A stretch of DNA of 55,596 nucleotides from a bacterium (GTDB lineage: Bacteria; Desulfobacterota; JAPLJL01), in assembly GCA_028713675.1 (NCBI GenBank), contig JAQTNV010000022.1, positions 1-55,596 of the forward strand, read 5' to 3'. A program made the position numbers and the translations under genes. Each line of letters begins with the position of its first letter. Positions within the stretch are counted from its first letter, which is position 1. This document shows positions 7,201 through 16,751 of the stretch, piece by piece. Under the pieces are notes generated by a model. The model did no database searches and was not told the origin of the DNA. It saw only the letters and a list, made by a program, of their open reading frames with translations.

Positions 7201-8320
7201 TTTTATTTCTGGAGCTGATCATCTTCTGGCCGAAACCCAGGAAATTGCGGACGCGGCTCTTGATCTGGATGGCCTGGTAAGTGCAGGCCTCATTGCAGCA
7301 GTAGCAGGCGATGCATTTGTCCAGGTCGATCCGGGCGGTTTTGTCGATGGTGATCGCCCCCGCCGGGCAGGCCTTTTTGCAATCCCCGCAGGCGGTGCAG
7401 AGTCCGCCGTTTACCTGGGGGCGGACCCGGATGAAGGGGTAAAGGAAACGGTAAAACATCTGCCCGATCGGGGCCATTACCGGGCTCAGGGGCAGTTTGA
7501 AGCCCGGAATCCGCTCCAGCTTTCCCTCGATCTCGATCCGTTTTAAATCGGTTTCGCCCAGTTTTCTGGCGCCGGCCACCTTCAGGAAGGGAATTTTCTC
7601 GGCCGGCGCGCCCACCATCTCGGCCATCACCCGATCGAGGGCCACGGCATCACTGGAAACCAGGATTTTCCCGACTTTTCTCAGGGTCCCATTATTGGGG
7701 CCGTATCCCTCCATCGCGATGATCCCATCCAGGATGGTGAGATCGGGCGGCCGGATCTGGAAAACATCCACCACCGCTTCGCCGAAATCGGCGAAGTTCG
7801 CGGCCCGGAGGTGGAGGCGGGATTTTTCCCCGCCCACGGCGTAGCCGAAGGTGTTTTTCACCGCCCCGGTCAGGACCGTGAGGGAGTGGGTTTTGAACCG
7901 GGGCAGGGAGACGATCAGGTCGGCTTCCAGGACCTCGCGCGAGACCACGAGTTTGTCGCTGAAGCGGGACTTGAAATTGATCTCCTTCCCGTTGAGCGCG
8001 ATGTTCCGGTAGCATCCTCCGGAAGCTTCCAGAATCCCGGAGGCCTTCGCGCTTCTTTCGTTGGCACCGTAGCCGCCGATGCCTGAATTGTCGCCCACCC
8101 AGACCTCCGCGCCCCGGGCCTGGAGCTGTTTCACCACTTCCCGGACGATCGCCGGGTGGGTGTCCACCCCTTTTTCCGGGGCGTGGGCCCCGAGGATGTT
8201 GGGCTTGACCAGGACCTTTTTCGCCCGGAGGTCCCCGGGAAGTTCCTGTAGGGCCCGGGAGATCGGTCCGGAGACGTCCTGGTATGAAGGAGCGTCAATG
8301 ATCAATACGCGTGCAGGCAT
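7193..8320 (-). CDS. DUF362 domain protein with C-terminal 2x[4Fe-4S] ferredoxin
   Basis: Cytoplasmic protein of 375 residues. The first ~300 residues form a DUF362 domain, including KVLVKPNILG, a VGDNSG motif and LPRFKTHSLT. The C-terminus has two 4Fe-4S motifs, CTACGDCKKAC and CIACYCCNEAC. DUF362-ferredoxin proteins are common in anaerobes, but their reaction is not established. The open frame begins at 8350 inside a CATAGGG repeat; the ATG at 8320, giving MPARVLIID, is the natural start. The stop lies in another heptad array. It is alone on its strand here, facing the exonuclease gene. Confidence 0.85.
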   Translation of the reverse strand: MPARVLIIDAPSYQDVSGPISRALQELPGDLRAKKVLVKPNILGAHAPEKGVDTHPAIVREVVKQLQARGAEVWVGDNSGIGGYGANERSAKASGILEASGGCYRNIALNGKEINFKSRFSDKLVVSREVLEADLIVSLPRFKTHSLTVLTGAVKNTFGYAVGGEKSRLHLRAANFADFGEAVVDVFQIRPPDLTILDGIIAMEGYGPNNGTLRKVGKILVSSDAVALDRVMAEMVGAPAEKIPFLKVAGARKLGETDLKRIEIEGKLERIPGFKLPLSPVMAPIGQMFYRFLYPFIRVRPQVNGGLCTACGDCKKACPAGAITIDKTARIDLDKCIACYCCNEACTYQAIQIKSRVRNFLGFGQKMISSRNKKA

Positions 8321-8334
8321 TTCAAAATTATAGC

Positions 8335-8423
8335 TTATGGCATAGGGCATAGGGCATAGGGTTCAAAGCTGAAAGCTCAAAGGTCAAAGGCAGGACGTGA
8401 GACGTAAGGCGTGAGGTGTGAAG
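8335..8423. repeat. Compound heptad array (CATAGGG, TCAAAGG, CGTGAGG)
   Basis: Three different 7-bp units follow one another: CATAGGG x3, then TCAAAGC/TGAAAGC/TCAAAGG/TCAAAGG, then CGTGAGA/CGTAAGG/CGTGAGG/TGTGAAG. The period is held while the unit sequence changes. It lies just upstream of the DUF362 start. Confidence 0.8.
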
Positions 8424-8528
8424 AACAAAGGAGTCCATTGAGTTCATAGAGTTCATCGTGTCCATGGTATCGAAAGAGATAAAAACAATCCATTAAATCC
8501 ATTGGGTTTGTTTGGTTTTTAGAAGCCC

Positions 8529-8740
8529 GGGGGGAAGGTTCTCGCGACACGAACTCTTAGTAGACCAGGATTCGATAAACTCGATGACTAAGTATTTATC
8601 GATACCGGCTAGACCCTGCGGGTCAGCCTGCTGGGCTAACGGGACCGCACCTATTGAGAGGTTCACCCTGAGCTCTGTCGAAGGGGGAGCGTCCATTCTT
8701 CGCAGCAGTGCTGCTCATCAGGATAAAAAACCTTCCCCCC
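8529..8740. repeat. Inverted-repeat-bounded element, copy A
   Basis: 212 bp bounded by GGGGGGAAGGTT and AACCTTCCCCCC. It contains conserved internal hairpins: GTTC...GAAC next to the left end, CGATAAA...TTTATCG, GACCC-TGC-GGGTC, GCAGCA-G-TGCTGC, and a REP-like CACCCTGAGCTCTGTCGAAGG. Copy B is at 28866-29125. Homology continues about 110 bp past the right inverted repeat in both copies. A small MITE-like mobile element or a structured RNA would fit; no protein gene is supported. Confidence 0.75.
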
Positions 8741-8824
8741 AAAAAAGAAAAAGAGCTTCATTTCTTCGGGGAAAAGCTGCTTTGAATGAAAAAAAGGCCT
8801 GCCCGGCAAATTCTTTAACGAAAA

Positions 8825-8861
8825 AGGGCCGGGGTTTTATCCCCGGCCCTCTTAATTTTTT
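8825..8861. terminator. Strong hairpin terminator, probably bidirectional
   Basis: AGGGCCGGGG-TTTTAT-CCCCGGCCCT, a 10-bp perfect stem, is flanked by AAAAA on the left (a T tract for the minus strand) and TTTTTT on the right. It is placed to end serA transcription on the minus strand. The equivalent hairpin beside copy B of the repeat element (near 29210) is degenerate. Confidence 0.8.
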
Positions 8862-8901
8862 CTGATACCGGTTATCTGCTACTTGCTACCGGCTACTGTC
8901 T

Positions 8902-10494
8902 TTACAGCTCGACCGCGATCGCGTTCAGGATGTTGGGGAGCTTCTTCAGCTGGCCCAGGACATCGTCGGAGACGCGCTGGTCCAGGTGGAGAAGGGCGAT
9001 GGCTTTGCCCCCCTTGTCCGCCGCGCGCCCGAGCTGCATCCGGGCGATGTTGATCTCCCGCTGCCCGAGCAGGGTGCCGATGTTGCCGATGACCCCGGGC
9101 TGGTCCTGGTTCTCGAGGAACAGGATATGGCCGGAGGGAACCGCCTCGAGCGAGAACCCGTTGATCCGGACGATCCGGGGATCGTTCCTCCCGAAGAGCG
9201 CGCCGCTGGCCTGGTGCGCCACCCCCCCGACCTTGATCTCGAGGTTGATCATGCTGGCGAAGTCTCCCGGGGTGGGGGATTTGGACTCGTTCACCCGGAT
9301 GCCCCGCTCGCCCGCGATGACCGAAGCGTTCACGTAGTTGATCTTCTCCGTGAGGATCGGGTCGAGGATGCCCTTTAAAGCGGCGATGGTCAGGGAATCG
9401 GTCGGGAGATTGGCCGCCTCCCCGCGGTATTCCAGTGACACCTCGGAAAGCTCGCCCCGGTAGATCTGGGAGAGGAGCGTGCCGAGCTTTTCCGCGAGGG
9501 TCAGGTAAGGCCGGATCTGTTCCAGAACCTCCGCGCTCACCGAGGGCAGATTGACCGAGCCCCGGATGATCCCGCGGATCAGGTAGTCGGAAACCTGCTG
9601 GGCGATGTCGACCGAGACCTTGGTCTGGGCTTCCGGGGTGCTGGCCCCCAGGTGGGGCGTCAGGATGATTTTCTCGTGCTTCCGGAAGGGATGATCGGCG
9701 GGCAGGGGTTCCTGGGTGAAAACATCCAGGGCCGCTCCGGCGACTTTCCCCGAATCGAGGGCCTCGATCAGGGCCTTCTCGTCCACGATCTCGCCGCGGG
9801 CGCAGTTGATCAGCTTGACCCCCTTTTTCATCTGGGCGAAGGCCTCGGCCCCGATCAGGTTTTTGGTGGAGTCGGTCACCGGGGTGTGAATGGTAATGTA
9901 ATCGGAGGTTTTAAAGAGGGTGGGGAGATCCACGGCTTCGACCTTCCGCTTGCGGGCCACTTCCGGGGTCAGGAAGGTATCGTTGGCGATCACCCGCATC
10001 CCGAGCCCCTGCGCCATCTCGGCGACCGCGCCGCCGATCCGGCCCAGCCCGATGATCCCCAGGGTTTTCCCGCGCACCTCCGTACCCATGAATTTCTTCT
10101 TGTCCCACTTGCCTTCCTTCATGCTCATGTTGGCCTGGGGGATGGAACGGGCCAGGGAGAGGAGCATGGCGAAGGAAAGCTCGGCGGCGGTGACGGCATT
10201 GCCGCCGGGGCTGTTCATTACCAGGATCCCGCGCTTGGTGGCGGCGTCGAGGTCGATGTTGTCCACCCCGGTGCCGGCCCGGCCGATCACCTTCAGCTTG
10301 GCGGCCTTGGCGATCAGCGCTTTGTTTACCTTGGTCGCGCTCCGGACGATGAGAGCGTCGTACTCGGGGATGATCTCCTCGAGATTTTCCTTGGTCAATC
10401 CGCCCTTGTCGTCGATGGTGAGGACGCCGGGGTCCTTTAAAATCTGGAGGCCCTCAGCGGCCATTCCGTCGGTAATTAGGATTTTCATAGTCAT
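8902..10494 (-). CDS. serA: D-3-phosphoglycerate dehydrogenase
   Basis: First step of serine synthesis: oxidises 3-phosphoglycerate to 3-phosphohydroxypyruvate with NAD. The 530-residue type I form has a substrate domain, a Rossmann NAD domain (GIIGLGRIGGAVA near 147-159), the catalytic region ending PHLGAST, an intervening ASB domain and a C-terminal ACT domain (GHILFLENQDQPGVIG onward), where serine usually feeds back. Its ATG overlaps the stop of the upstream aminotransferase gene by four bases (ATGA), so the two are probably translationally coupled. A strong terminator follows. Confidence 0.97.
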   Translation of the reverse strand: MTMKILITDGMAAEGLQILKDPGVLTIDDKGGLTKENLEEIIPEYDALIVRSATKVNKALIAKAAKLKVIGRAGTGVDNIDLDAATKRGILVMNSPGGNAVTAAELSFAMLLSLARSIPQANMSMKEGKWDKKKFMGTEVRGKTLGIIGLGRIGGAVAEMAQGLGMRVIANDTFLTPEVARKRKVEAVDLPTLFKTSDYITIHTPVTDSTKNLIGAEAFAQMKKGVKLINCARGEIVDEKALIEALDSGKVAGAALDVFTQEPLPADHPFRKHEKIILTPHLGASTPEAQTKVSVDIAQQVSDYLIRGIIRGSVNLPSVSAEVLEQIRPYLTLAEKLGTLLSQIYRGELSEVSLEYRGEAANLPTDSLTIAALKGILDPILTEKINYVNASVIAGERGIRVNESKSPTPGDFASMINLEIKVGGVAHQASGALFGRNDPRIVRINGFSLEAVPSGHILFLENQDQPGVIGNIGTLLGQREINIARMQLGRAADKGGKAIALLHLDQRVSDDVLGQLKKLPNILNAIAVEL

Positions 10495-11630
10495 TTTTTC
10501 ATTACCTCCAGGGCCTTACCCACGCCCTTTCCGAGTTCCACCGGGTGACCGAGATCCTTCAGCGCCATCTCGATGGCGGCGATCCCGATGAGAAGATCGG
10601 GCTCATGGATGTAGCCCATGTGGGCGATCCGGAAGATCTTGCCCTTGGCCTGGTCCTGCCCGTCGGCGATCTTGATCCCCTGCTTCTCCCAGACATGCTT
10701 GATGATCTTCCCGGCGTCCATCCCGGAGGGGACCAGCACCGCCGTCACGGCGTCCGAGGGGGAATCGGGGGCGAAAAGGGAGAGGCCGAGGGTGAGCATG
10801 GACTCGCGGGTGGCCCGGGCCATGCGGGCGTTCCGTTCGAAAATCTTCTCCAGGCCTTCCTCCTGCATCATCGAGAGCACCTCGTGGAGCCCGATGATGA
10901 GGGTGACCGCCGGGGTATAAGCGTTCTGGTTTTTCTGCAGGTTCTTCAGCTCTTTCTTGAAATTAAAATAGTAGCGGGGCAGGTTGGATTTTTCGGCGAA
11001 CTTCCAGGCCTTCTGGGAAAGGGCGGCGAAGGAGAGCCCGGGCGGGAGCATCAGGGCCTTCTGCGAGCCGGTGACCAGCACGTCGATTTTCCACTCGTCC
11101 ATCGGGAGGGGAAAGACCCCGAGGGCGGTGATGGCGTCCACCACCAGGAGGGTGTTCTCCCGGGGGCCGATCAGGGCCGCGAGCTCCCGGATCGGGTACT
11201 TGATCCCGGTGGAGGTTTCGGAAGCCTGGACGTAGACCGCCCGGATTTCCGGGTGGGCGGCCAGGGCCTCTTCCACTTTTTTCACATCCAGGGCTTTGCC
11301 CCACTCGACCGGGATCTCGATGGTCTCGATTTTGTAGGCCTTCAGGATCTCGGCCCAGCGCTCGCCGAATTTCCCGCCCTTGATCACCAGGGCCTTGTCC
11401 CCGGTGGAAAGCAGGTTGGAAACCGAGGCTTCCATCGCCCCGGTTCCGGACGAGGCGAAGATGATCACCTCTTCCTTGGTTTGAAAAAGCCACCGGAGCT
11501 GTTCCCGCACCTTGGCCACAATCGCCTCGAACTCGGGCGTCCGGTGGTGAATGATCGGCTCAGCCATCTTGAGCGCGGCGCGCTCGGGTACCGGGGTCGG
11601 CCCCGGAGTCAACAAATACTGTTTCGCCAT
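10491..11630 (-). CDS. Class V aminotransferase, probable serine-pathway transaminase
   Basis: PLP enzyme of the alanine-glyoxylate / serine-pyruvate aminotransferase family (379 residues). The PLP lysine is K191 in GSQKALMLPPG, with D165 in the VVDAITALG strand and the SSGTGAMEAS phosphate loop at 60-69. Coupling to serA by an ATGA overlap suggests that it supplies the phosphoserine or serine transamination step, as related enzymes do in some bacteria lacking SerC; alanine-glyoxylate transamination is the alternative. No serB is present here. A good GGAGGT ribosome site lies just before the ATG, with an AT-rich leader (11641-11731) upstream. Confidence 0.88.
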   Translation of the reverse strand: MAKQYLLTPGPTPVPERAALKMAEPIIHHRTPEFEAIVAKVREQLRWLFQTKEEVIIFASSGTGAMEASVSNLLSTGDKALVIKGGKFGERWAEILKAYKIETIEIPVEWGKALDVKKVEEALAAHPEIRAVYVQASETSTGIKYPIRELAALIGPRENTLLVVDAITALGVFPLPMDEWKIDVLVTGSQKALMLPPGLSFAALSQKAWKFAEKSNLPRYYFNFKKELKNLQKNQNAYTPAVTLIIGLHEVLSMMQEEGLEKIFERNARMARATRESMLTLGLSLFAPDSPSDAVTAVLVPSGMDAGKIIKHVWEKQGIKIADGQDQAKGKIFRIAHMGYIHEPDLLIGIAAIEMALKDLGHPVELGKGVGKALEVMKK

Positions 11631-11731
11631 AGGACCTCCTTTGAAGATATAAAAATTAGAGAATAACTATTTGTACAATGAAATTAATTTAAAGTAAACA
11701 AATATTTAATTAATCAGGCTTTTCGTTTCCG

Positions 11732-12964
11732 TTACTTCGAAACTTTCTTTTTCCCGCGGGACTTCGCCCCGGCTTTTTGCCCAACGAGTTTCCGGCCGAT
11801 TTTCAGCCGCAGGGCATTCAGCCTGATGAAGCCGGTGGCGTCCCTCTGATCGTAAACCGTGTCTTTCTCGAAGGTGGCATAGTCGGAGCGATAAAGGGAT
11901 TTCTCCGAACGGCGGCCGGCCACCGCGGCCGAGCCTTTAAAGAGTTTGATCCTAGCGACCCCGCTGACCCCGCGCTGGGCCTCGTCCACCAGGGCCTGGA
12001 GAGCGAGTCTTTCCGGCGCGTACCAGAACCCGTAATAAACAGATTCGGAGTACCGGGAAATCAGGCTGTCGCGCAGGTGCATGACCTCGCGGTCCAGGGT
12101 CAGGGATTCCACCGCCCGGTGGGCGAGATGCAGGACGGTCCCGGCCGGGGTTTCGTAAACCCCCCGGCTCCGGATCCCGACGAAGCGGTTCTCGACCATG
12201 TCCACCCGGCCCACCCCGTGCCGGCCGGCGATCAGGTTCAGGCGGGAAATCAATTGGAAGGGGGAGAGCGGCCGGCCGTTTAAAGCCACCGGGTTGCCCT
12301 GGGCATAGGTGATTTCCACGTATTCCGGGCGGGCCGGGGCTTTTTCCGGGCTCCGGGTCAGGACGAACATGTCCGCCGTCGGCTCGCGCCAGGGGTCTTC
12401 CAGGATGCCGCCCTCGTAGCTGATGTGGAAGATGTTCCGGTCGCTCGAGTAGGGCTTGGCCTTGGTCACCGGCACCGGGATGCCCTGGGAACGGGCATAC
12501 TTGATCAGGTCCTCCCGGCCGCGGAAATCCCATTCCCGCCAGGGGGCGATGATTTTCAAGCCGGGGTTCAGGGCCTGGTAGGTGAGCTCGAAGCGGACCT
12601 GGTCATTGCCCTTGCCGGTGGAGCCGTGGGAAACCGCTTCCGCCCGGACCCGTTCGGCCAGCCGGACCTGCCCCTTGGCGATCAGGGGGCGGGCGATCGA
12701 GGTTCCCATCAGGTATCCGCCTTCATAAACCGCGTTGGCCCGGAGCATCGGAAAGAGAAAATCCCGGGCGAATTCCTCGCGCAGGTCCTCGACCACGGCG
12801 GTTTTCGCCCCGGTTTTCAGGGCTTTTCTCCGGATCGCGGGCAGATCCTCCTCTTGCCCCAGGTCGGCGATATAGGCGACGACTTCAGCCTGGTACTGGT
12901 CGATCAGCCAGCGCACAATTACGGAAGTATCCAGCCCGCCGGAATAAGCCAGAACGATTTTCAT
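11732..12964 (-). CDS. argG: Argininosuccinate synthase
   Basis: Joins citrulline and aspartate with ATP to make argininosuccinate in arginine synthesis. The N-terminal PP-loop is [10 protein letters not shown] (5-14), followed by family motifs including [13 protein letters not shown] and [10 protein letters not shown]. The 410 residues include a lysine-rich C-terminal tail. An AAGGAG ribosome site precedes the ATG. It lies 20 bp downstream of a small winged-helix-like gene and ends the arginine series; argH is not in the window. Confidence 0.97.
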   Translation of the reverse strand: MKIVLAYSGGLDTSVIVRWLIDQYQAEVVAYIADLGQEEDLPAIRRKALKTGAKTAVVEDLREEFARDFLFPMLRANAVYEGGYLMGTSIARPLIAKGQVRLAERVRAEAVSHGSTGKGNDQVRFELTYQALNPGLKIIAPWREWDFRGREDLIKYARSQGIPVPVTKAKPYSSDRNIFHISYEGGILEDPWREPTADMFVLTRSPEKAPARPEYVEITYAQGNPVALNGRPLSPFQLISRLNLIAGRHGVGRVDMVENRFVGIRSRGVYETPAGTVLHLAHRAVESLTLDREVMHLRDSLISRYSESVYYGFWYAPERLALQALVDEAQRGVSGVARIKLFKGSAAVAGRRSEKSLYRSDYATFEKDTVYDQRDATGFIRLNALRLKIGRKLVGQKAGAKSRGKKKVSK

Positions 12965-12984
12965 GAATATTTCTCCTTGGGATT

Positions 12985-13374
12985 TTAAATGATTTGGATC
13001 ACGCCCATCCGCTTCAGGCGGGCGAGGCCCCTTTTGGTTTCCTCGGGTCCCAATCCGCTTGAGGCGATGATTTCCTCGAAAGTCAGGAAGCCGTCGGTCA
13101 GGGAAAGGATATAACCTATCTGGGGGGAAATGTTCAGTTGGAGGATTTCCTGGTAGCTCAGGGCCACAATCGGGGCCTTTTTCAAATCTCCCAGCTCCAG
13201 GAGGTCCGCCTTCTCCTGTTCGTCGATAAAAAAGAGATAGTCGCCCGCCTGTCGGTTCTCGGGGTGGAGGGAATGCACGTCGGAGAAAATCTTCCGGGCC
13301 TTGTCCCGGAAGCCCCGTCCGAACTCGACCAGTCCTTCTTCCACCAGCGCGAGAGGTGATTTATTCGCTTCCAT
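12985..13374 (-). CDS. Small winged-helix-like protein of unknown function
   Basis: A 129-residue protein in two parts. Residues ~5-45 look like a single TPR-type helical hairpin ([21 protein letters not shown]...LHPENRQAG). Residues ~75-129 look like a winged-helix unit ([20 protein letters not shown], then a helix ending in KRMGVIQII). The second part resembles a stretch in the J-domain protein nearby. It starts 3 bp after the Hsp70-like gene ends, so the two should be cotranscribed and may share a task. I do not recognise a named family. Confidence 0.7.
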   Translation of the reverse strand: MEANKSPLALVEEGLVEFGRGFRDKARKIFSDVHSLHPENRQAGDYLFFIDEQEKADLLELGDLKKAPIVALSYQEILQLNISPQIGYILSLTDGFLTFEEIIASSGLGPEETKRGLARLKRMGVIQII

Positions 13375-13377
13375 GGC

Positions 13378-14958
13378 TTACCCCTTTTTATCGGCCAGCC
13401 CGAGGCGGTCGGAGGTTTTCGCCATCCGGGCGATATCCTCCTCGGTCAGACCGTGGGCGCTGGTGACGGTCAGGGACCGGCTCCGGCCGCTGGCCTGGTC
13501 CCGGGCCTCCACCCGGACGATTCCGTCCGCGTCCACCGCAACCTTAACCTCGACCCGGGGAACGCCCCGGGGCGCCGGTTCGATCCCGGAGAGGATGAAT
13601 TTTCCGAGCAGCTCATTCTCGGCGGCCTTGGCGCTCTCGCCCTGGAGAAGGTTGATCTCCACCGCGGTCTGGTTGTCGTTGGGAGTGGTGAAGGTGTGGT
13701 CGGTGGAGGTGGGGATCCGGGTCCCCCGCTTGATCAAAGAACTGAAGTGTCCTCCATAGGTGGCGATGCCCAGGGAACGGGGGACGAGGTCGAGGAGGAG
13801 AATTCCCTCGCCGCCGGTCTGGAGGACCTGGGCCTGGATGGCCGCCCCCAGGGCGACTACCTCATCGGGGTTGACCCCCCGTACCGGGGGCTTTCCGAAG
13901 AATTTCTCCAATTCCCGGCGGACCATCGGCATCCGGCTCTGCCCGCCGACCAGGATGACATGATCGATTTCCTCCGCTTTCAGGCTGGCCAGGGCCAGGG
14001 ATTCCGCGCAGATGTCGATCGTGCGGCGGACCAGGTGGACGGACATCTCTTCGAGGTCATTCCGGTGCAGGTTGATTTCCAGGTGCTGGGGCCCCTTGGC
14101 ACCGGTGGCCAGGAAGGGCAGCAGGATCTTGGATTCCATCCGCTCCGAGAGCTCCACCTTGGCCTTTTCCGCGGCCTCCTTGAGCCTTTGCCGGGCCAGG
14201 GGGTCCCCGGAGATATCCGCCTGATGGATATCCTGGAACTCCCCGAGCAGAAACTGCACGAGGGTATTGTCAATGTCTTCCCCGCCCAGGTGGGAATCCC
14301 CGTAAGTGGAAAGCACCTCGACCACCCCCGGCCCGATCACCAGGGTGGAGATATCGAAGGTGCCTCCCCCCCAGTCGTAAACGGCAATGGTCTCCTCCTG
14401 CCGGCGGCCCATGCTGTAGGCCAGCGCGGCGGCGGTGGGCTCGTTGATGATTCTCAGGATGTCCAGCCCGGCGATCCTCCCGGCGTTCCGGGTGCCCTGC
14501 CTCTGGGCGTCGGTGAAGAAGGCGGGGACGGTGACCACCGCTTCCCGGACCTCGGCGCCCAGGAACTCGGAGGCGATCTTCCGCATTTCCTTCAAAATGA
14601 AGGCGGAAATTTCCTCCGGGGAATAAATTTCATTGCCGATCTGGATCCGGGTCTCGTCGTTCGGACCGGCCAGCAGCTGGTAGGGCAGGTTCTTGATCTC
14701 GTCCTGAACCTCGGGGGAGGAAAATTTTCTTCCGACCAGGCGCTTGACGCCGTGGATCGTATTCCTGGGGTTGGTGATCCCCTGCCGCTTGGCCGGGTGG
14801 CCGATCAGGACCTCGCCGGAGGCTCCCACCGCGAAAAACGAGGGGGTGATCCGGGACCCCGACCGGTTGGGAATGACTTCCGGCCGGTTGCCCTGGGCCA
14901 GCGCGACGCAGGAATTGGTGGTTCCCAGGTCAATCCCGATCGCCGGTTTTTCTTTCAT
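13378..14958 (-). CDS. Lidless Hsp70 (DnaK-like) chaperone
   Basis: ATP-dependent Hsp70 homologue with the phosphate loop GIDLGTTNSCVALA at the N-terminus, WGGGTFDIS and the VGGQSRMP nucleotide motif. The substrate-binding beta domain is present (about 385-490, EINLLQGE...), but the protein ends at 526 residues, shortly after it. About 80-110 residues of the helical lid of standard DnaK are missing, and there is no visible frameshift or upstream remainder. It is paired with its own J-domain gene 25 bp upstream, so it is probably a dedicated second Hsp70 rather than the main DnaK. Confidence 0.9.
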   Translation of the reverse strand: MKEKPAIGIDLGTTNSCVALAQGNRPEVIPNRSGSRITPSFFAVGASGEVLIGHPAKRQGITNPRNTIHGVKRLVGRKFSSPEVQDEIKNLPYQLLAGPNDETRIQIGNEIYSPEEISAFILKEMRKIASEFLGAEVREAVVTVPAFFTDAQRQGTRNAGRIAGLDILRIINEPTAAALAYSMGRRQEETIAVYDWGGGTFDISTLVIGPGVVEVLSTYGDSHLGGEDIDNTLVQFLLGEFQDIHQADISGDPLARQRLKEAAEKAKVELSERMESKILLPFLATGAKGPQHLEINLHRNDLEEMSVHLVRRTIDICAESLALASLKAEEIDHVILVGGQSRMPMVRRELEKFFGKPPVRGVNPDEVVALGAAIQAQVLQTGGEGILLLDLVPRSLGIATYGGHFSSLIKRGTRIPTSTDHTFTTPNDNQTAVEINLLQGESAKAAENELLGKFILSGIEPAPRGVPRVEVKVAVDADGIVRVEARDQASGRSRSLTVTSAHGLTEEDIARMAKTSDRLGLADKKG

Positions 14959-14983
14959 ATTTTTCGCCCCGCAGCCCGGGAAT

Positions 14984-15808
14984 TCAGATTTTGGTTTCCC
15001 GGGCGGGAAGATTCAACAGGGTTTCAATCCGCAGAAAAAGATCCCGGTATTTCGGGTTCCGCGGGTTTATGCTTAAAGCTAGCTTAGCCTGAGAAAAGGC
15101 GGCCTTCAAGTTCCCGGCCTTCAGGGCTTTCTGGGCTTCGAGGAAAAGCTCTTCGGCCGCTTTGGCTTTTCCCTCGTCCCCGGCGGAACCGGCCGGGGAT
15201 TTGGCTTTCGGCTTCTCGCCGGCCCGGCCCCGGAGGCTTTTAAGTTCCTGGTAGGCATCGGTGATCCGGGAGTTGATTTCCTGGAGCAGGGCCTGGCATT
15301 CCCCCAGTTCGATCCCGGCGTAACGGTCGGGGTGGAATTTCCGGGAAAGCTCCCAGTAAGCCTGGCGGATTTCCGGTTCCCGGGAGCCCGGTTTCAGTCC
15401 CAGCCGGTCGAGGGGATCTTCCTTTTTCATCCGGAGCCAGGTGAGCCGGATTTCTTCCTTCTCGGTTTCGGAGAGGACCCGGCCGTAATTGTCCAGGAAG
15501 GCGCCGGCCTGCTGGCTGTCATCGCCCAGATCAACCAGCCCGCGGGTGAAAAGGTCTCCCATTCGCTGAATGACTTCCCGGCGCCCCATCCCGGCCACGA
15601 CCATGACTTCGGCCACGGTTTTTTTCCCGTCGATCCGGGAGAGCAGAAACCCCGAGCGGGGGTCCAGGTCCTCGGTTTTATCCGCGGGCGTTTCCCGGAG
15701 CCGGGGGACGGCTTTGAGAAAAAACTCTTCCGGGTTGACCGCGAGCTTGGACGGGAGCAAATCCCCGTAGAGGATTTCTTCCAGTTCCGTTTTGGTTTTC
15801 TCGACCAT
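14984..15808 (-). CDS. J-domain protein with winged-helix-like N-terminus and TPR-like tail
   Basis: Probable co-chaperone of the adjacent lidless Hsp70 (274 residues). Residues ~50-100 form a winged-helix-like unit (SRIDGKKTVAEVMVVAG...). The J domain lies at about 130-190 with the essential HPD in SRKFHPDRYAG. A low-complexity Ala/Lys/Gly linker leads to two helices of TPR type at the C-terminus (LEAQKALKAGNLKAAF). The frame stays open to 15958, overlapping argF, but the ATG at 15808 gives a natural start 20 bp after the argF stop. Confidence 0.85.
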   Translation of the reverse strand: MVEKTKTELEEILYGDLLPSKLAVNPEEFFLKAVPRLRETPADKTEDLDPRSGFLLSRIDGKKTVAEVMVVAGMGRREVIQRMGDLFTRGLVDLGDDSQQAGAFLDNYGRVLSETEKEEIRLTWLRMKKEDPLDRLGLKPGSREPEIRQAYWELSRKFHPDRYAGIELGECQALLQEINSRITDAYQELKSLRGRAGEKPKAKSPAGSAGDEGKAKAAEELFLEAQKALKAGNLKAAFSQAKLALSINPRNPKYRDLFLRIETLLNLPARETKI

Positions 15809-15828
15809 GTCTCTACATCCCGGAGCGC

Positions 15829-16737
15829 TCAACGGATGAACATCTCCAGAAGGGCTTTCTGAAAGTGGAGGCGGTTTTCCGCCTGGGTCAGGATCACCGA
15901 TTGCGGACCGGCCAGGACTTCGTCGGTAACCTCCCAGCCCCGGTGGGCCGGGAGACAATGCATGAACCGGGCCCCGGGCTTGGCCGCGGCCATCAGCTCG
16001 GCATTGACCTGAAAGCCGGCGAAGGTCTGCCGGACCTGTTCCTCGTCCTTGTCCTGACCCATGCTGATCCAGACGTCGGTGTAAACCACGTCGGCCCCGG
16101 CCACCGCGGACTTCGGATCAGAGAAGACCTCGATCCGGTCGGGGTAAAGATCCTGGGTTTCCTTCAGGACCTCCCGGTCGGCCTCGAAACCGGGGGGAAA
16201 GGCCAGGGCGAGCTGGAAGCCGATCCGGCCGCAGGCCTCGATCCAGGAATTGGCCACGTTATTGCCGTCTCCGAGGTAAGCCACCCGGACCTCCTGGTAA
16301 TCTCCCAGAAACTCCCGGATGGTGAAAAGGTCCGCGAGGATCTGGCAGGGATGAAACCGGTCCGAGAGCCCGTTGATGACGGGGACCCGGGAATTCAGGG
16401 CGAATTCCTCCAAGCGGGAGTGGGAATGGGTCCGCAGGATGATGCCGTCGCAGTAGCGGGAGAGAACCTGGGCGGTGTCCCCGATCGGTTCCCCCCGGGA
16501 AAGCTGGGTGGTATCAGCCGCGAGGAAAATTGCGCGGCCCCCCAGGGAGAGGACGGCGGCTTCGAAGGAAACCCGGGTGCGGGTGCTGGGCTTCTCGAAG
16601 AGCAGAGTGATGATTTTCCCCTTGAGGGGAGGGGTGCGTTTTTTCGCTCCCGATTTGAGCGCGCCAGCCCGCTCGATCAGATGGTCTATCTCTTCCCGGC
16701 TTAAGTCTTTAATGCGCAGCAGGTCACGTTTGGTCAT
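15829..16737 (-). CDS. argF: Ornithine carbamoyltransferase
   Basis: Makes citrulline from ornithine and carbamoyl phosphate. Carbamoyl-phosphate motif STRTR (51-55), HPCQ (129-132) and the catalytic HCLPAHRG near 260 are all present; length 302 is normal. Start ATG at 16737. It sits between argD and the chaperone pair, with a 160-bp repeat-containing gap upstream, so it may have its own promoter. Confidence 0.97.
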   Translation of the reverse strand: MTKRDLLRIKDLSREEIDHLIERAGALKSGAKKRTPPLKGKIITLLFEKPSTRTRVSFEAAVLSLGGRAIFLAADTTQLSRGEPIGDTAQVLSRYCDGIILRTHSHSRLEEFALNSRVPVINGLSDRFHPCQILADLFTIREFLGDYQEVRVAYLGDGNNVANSWIEACGRIGFQLALAFPPGFEADREVLKETQDLYPDRIEVFSDPKSAVAGADVVYTDVWISMGQDKDEEQVRQTFAGFQVNAELMAAAKPGARFMHCLPAHRGWEVTDEVLAGPQSVILTQAENRLHFQKALLEMFIR

Positions 16738-16751
16738 TTTTCTTTCAATTT

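Larger units (their letters stand above)
8321..8901. other. 581-bp gene-free gap: heptad arrays, inverted-repeat element copy A, terminator
   Basis: No credible gene. From left to right it holds a 7-bp repeat array (8335-8423), GTTCAT/GTCCAT-type words, the inverted-repeat element (8529-8740) with its related right flank, and a strong hairpin at 8825-8850. Short open frames here lie within the repeat element and have no codon signal. Confidence 0.75.

Noticed and set aside
8512..8865. Possible small gene in the inverted-repeat element
   Set aside because: Its frame is not conserved in the second copy at 28866-29125, which carries different stops and a 48-bp length difference.
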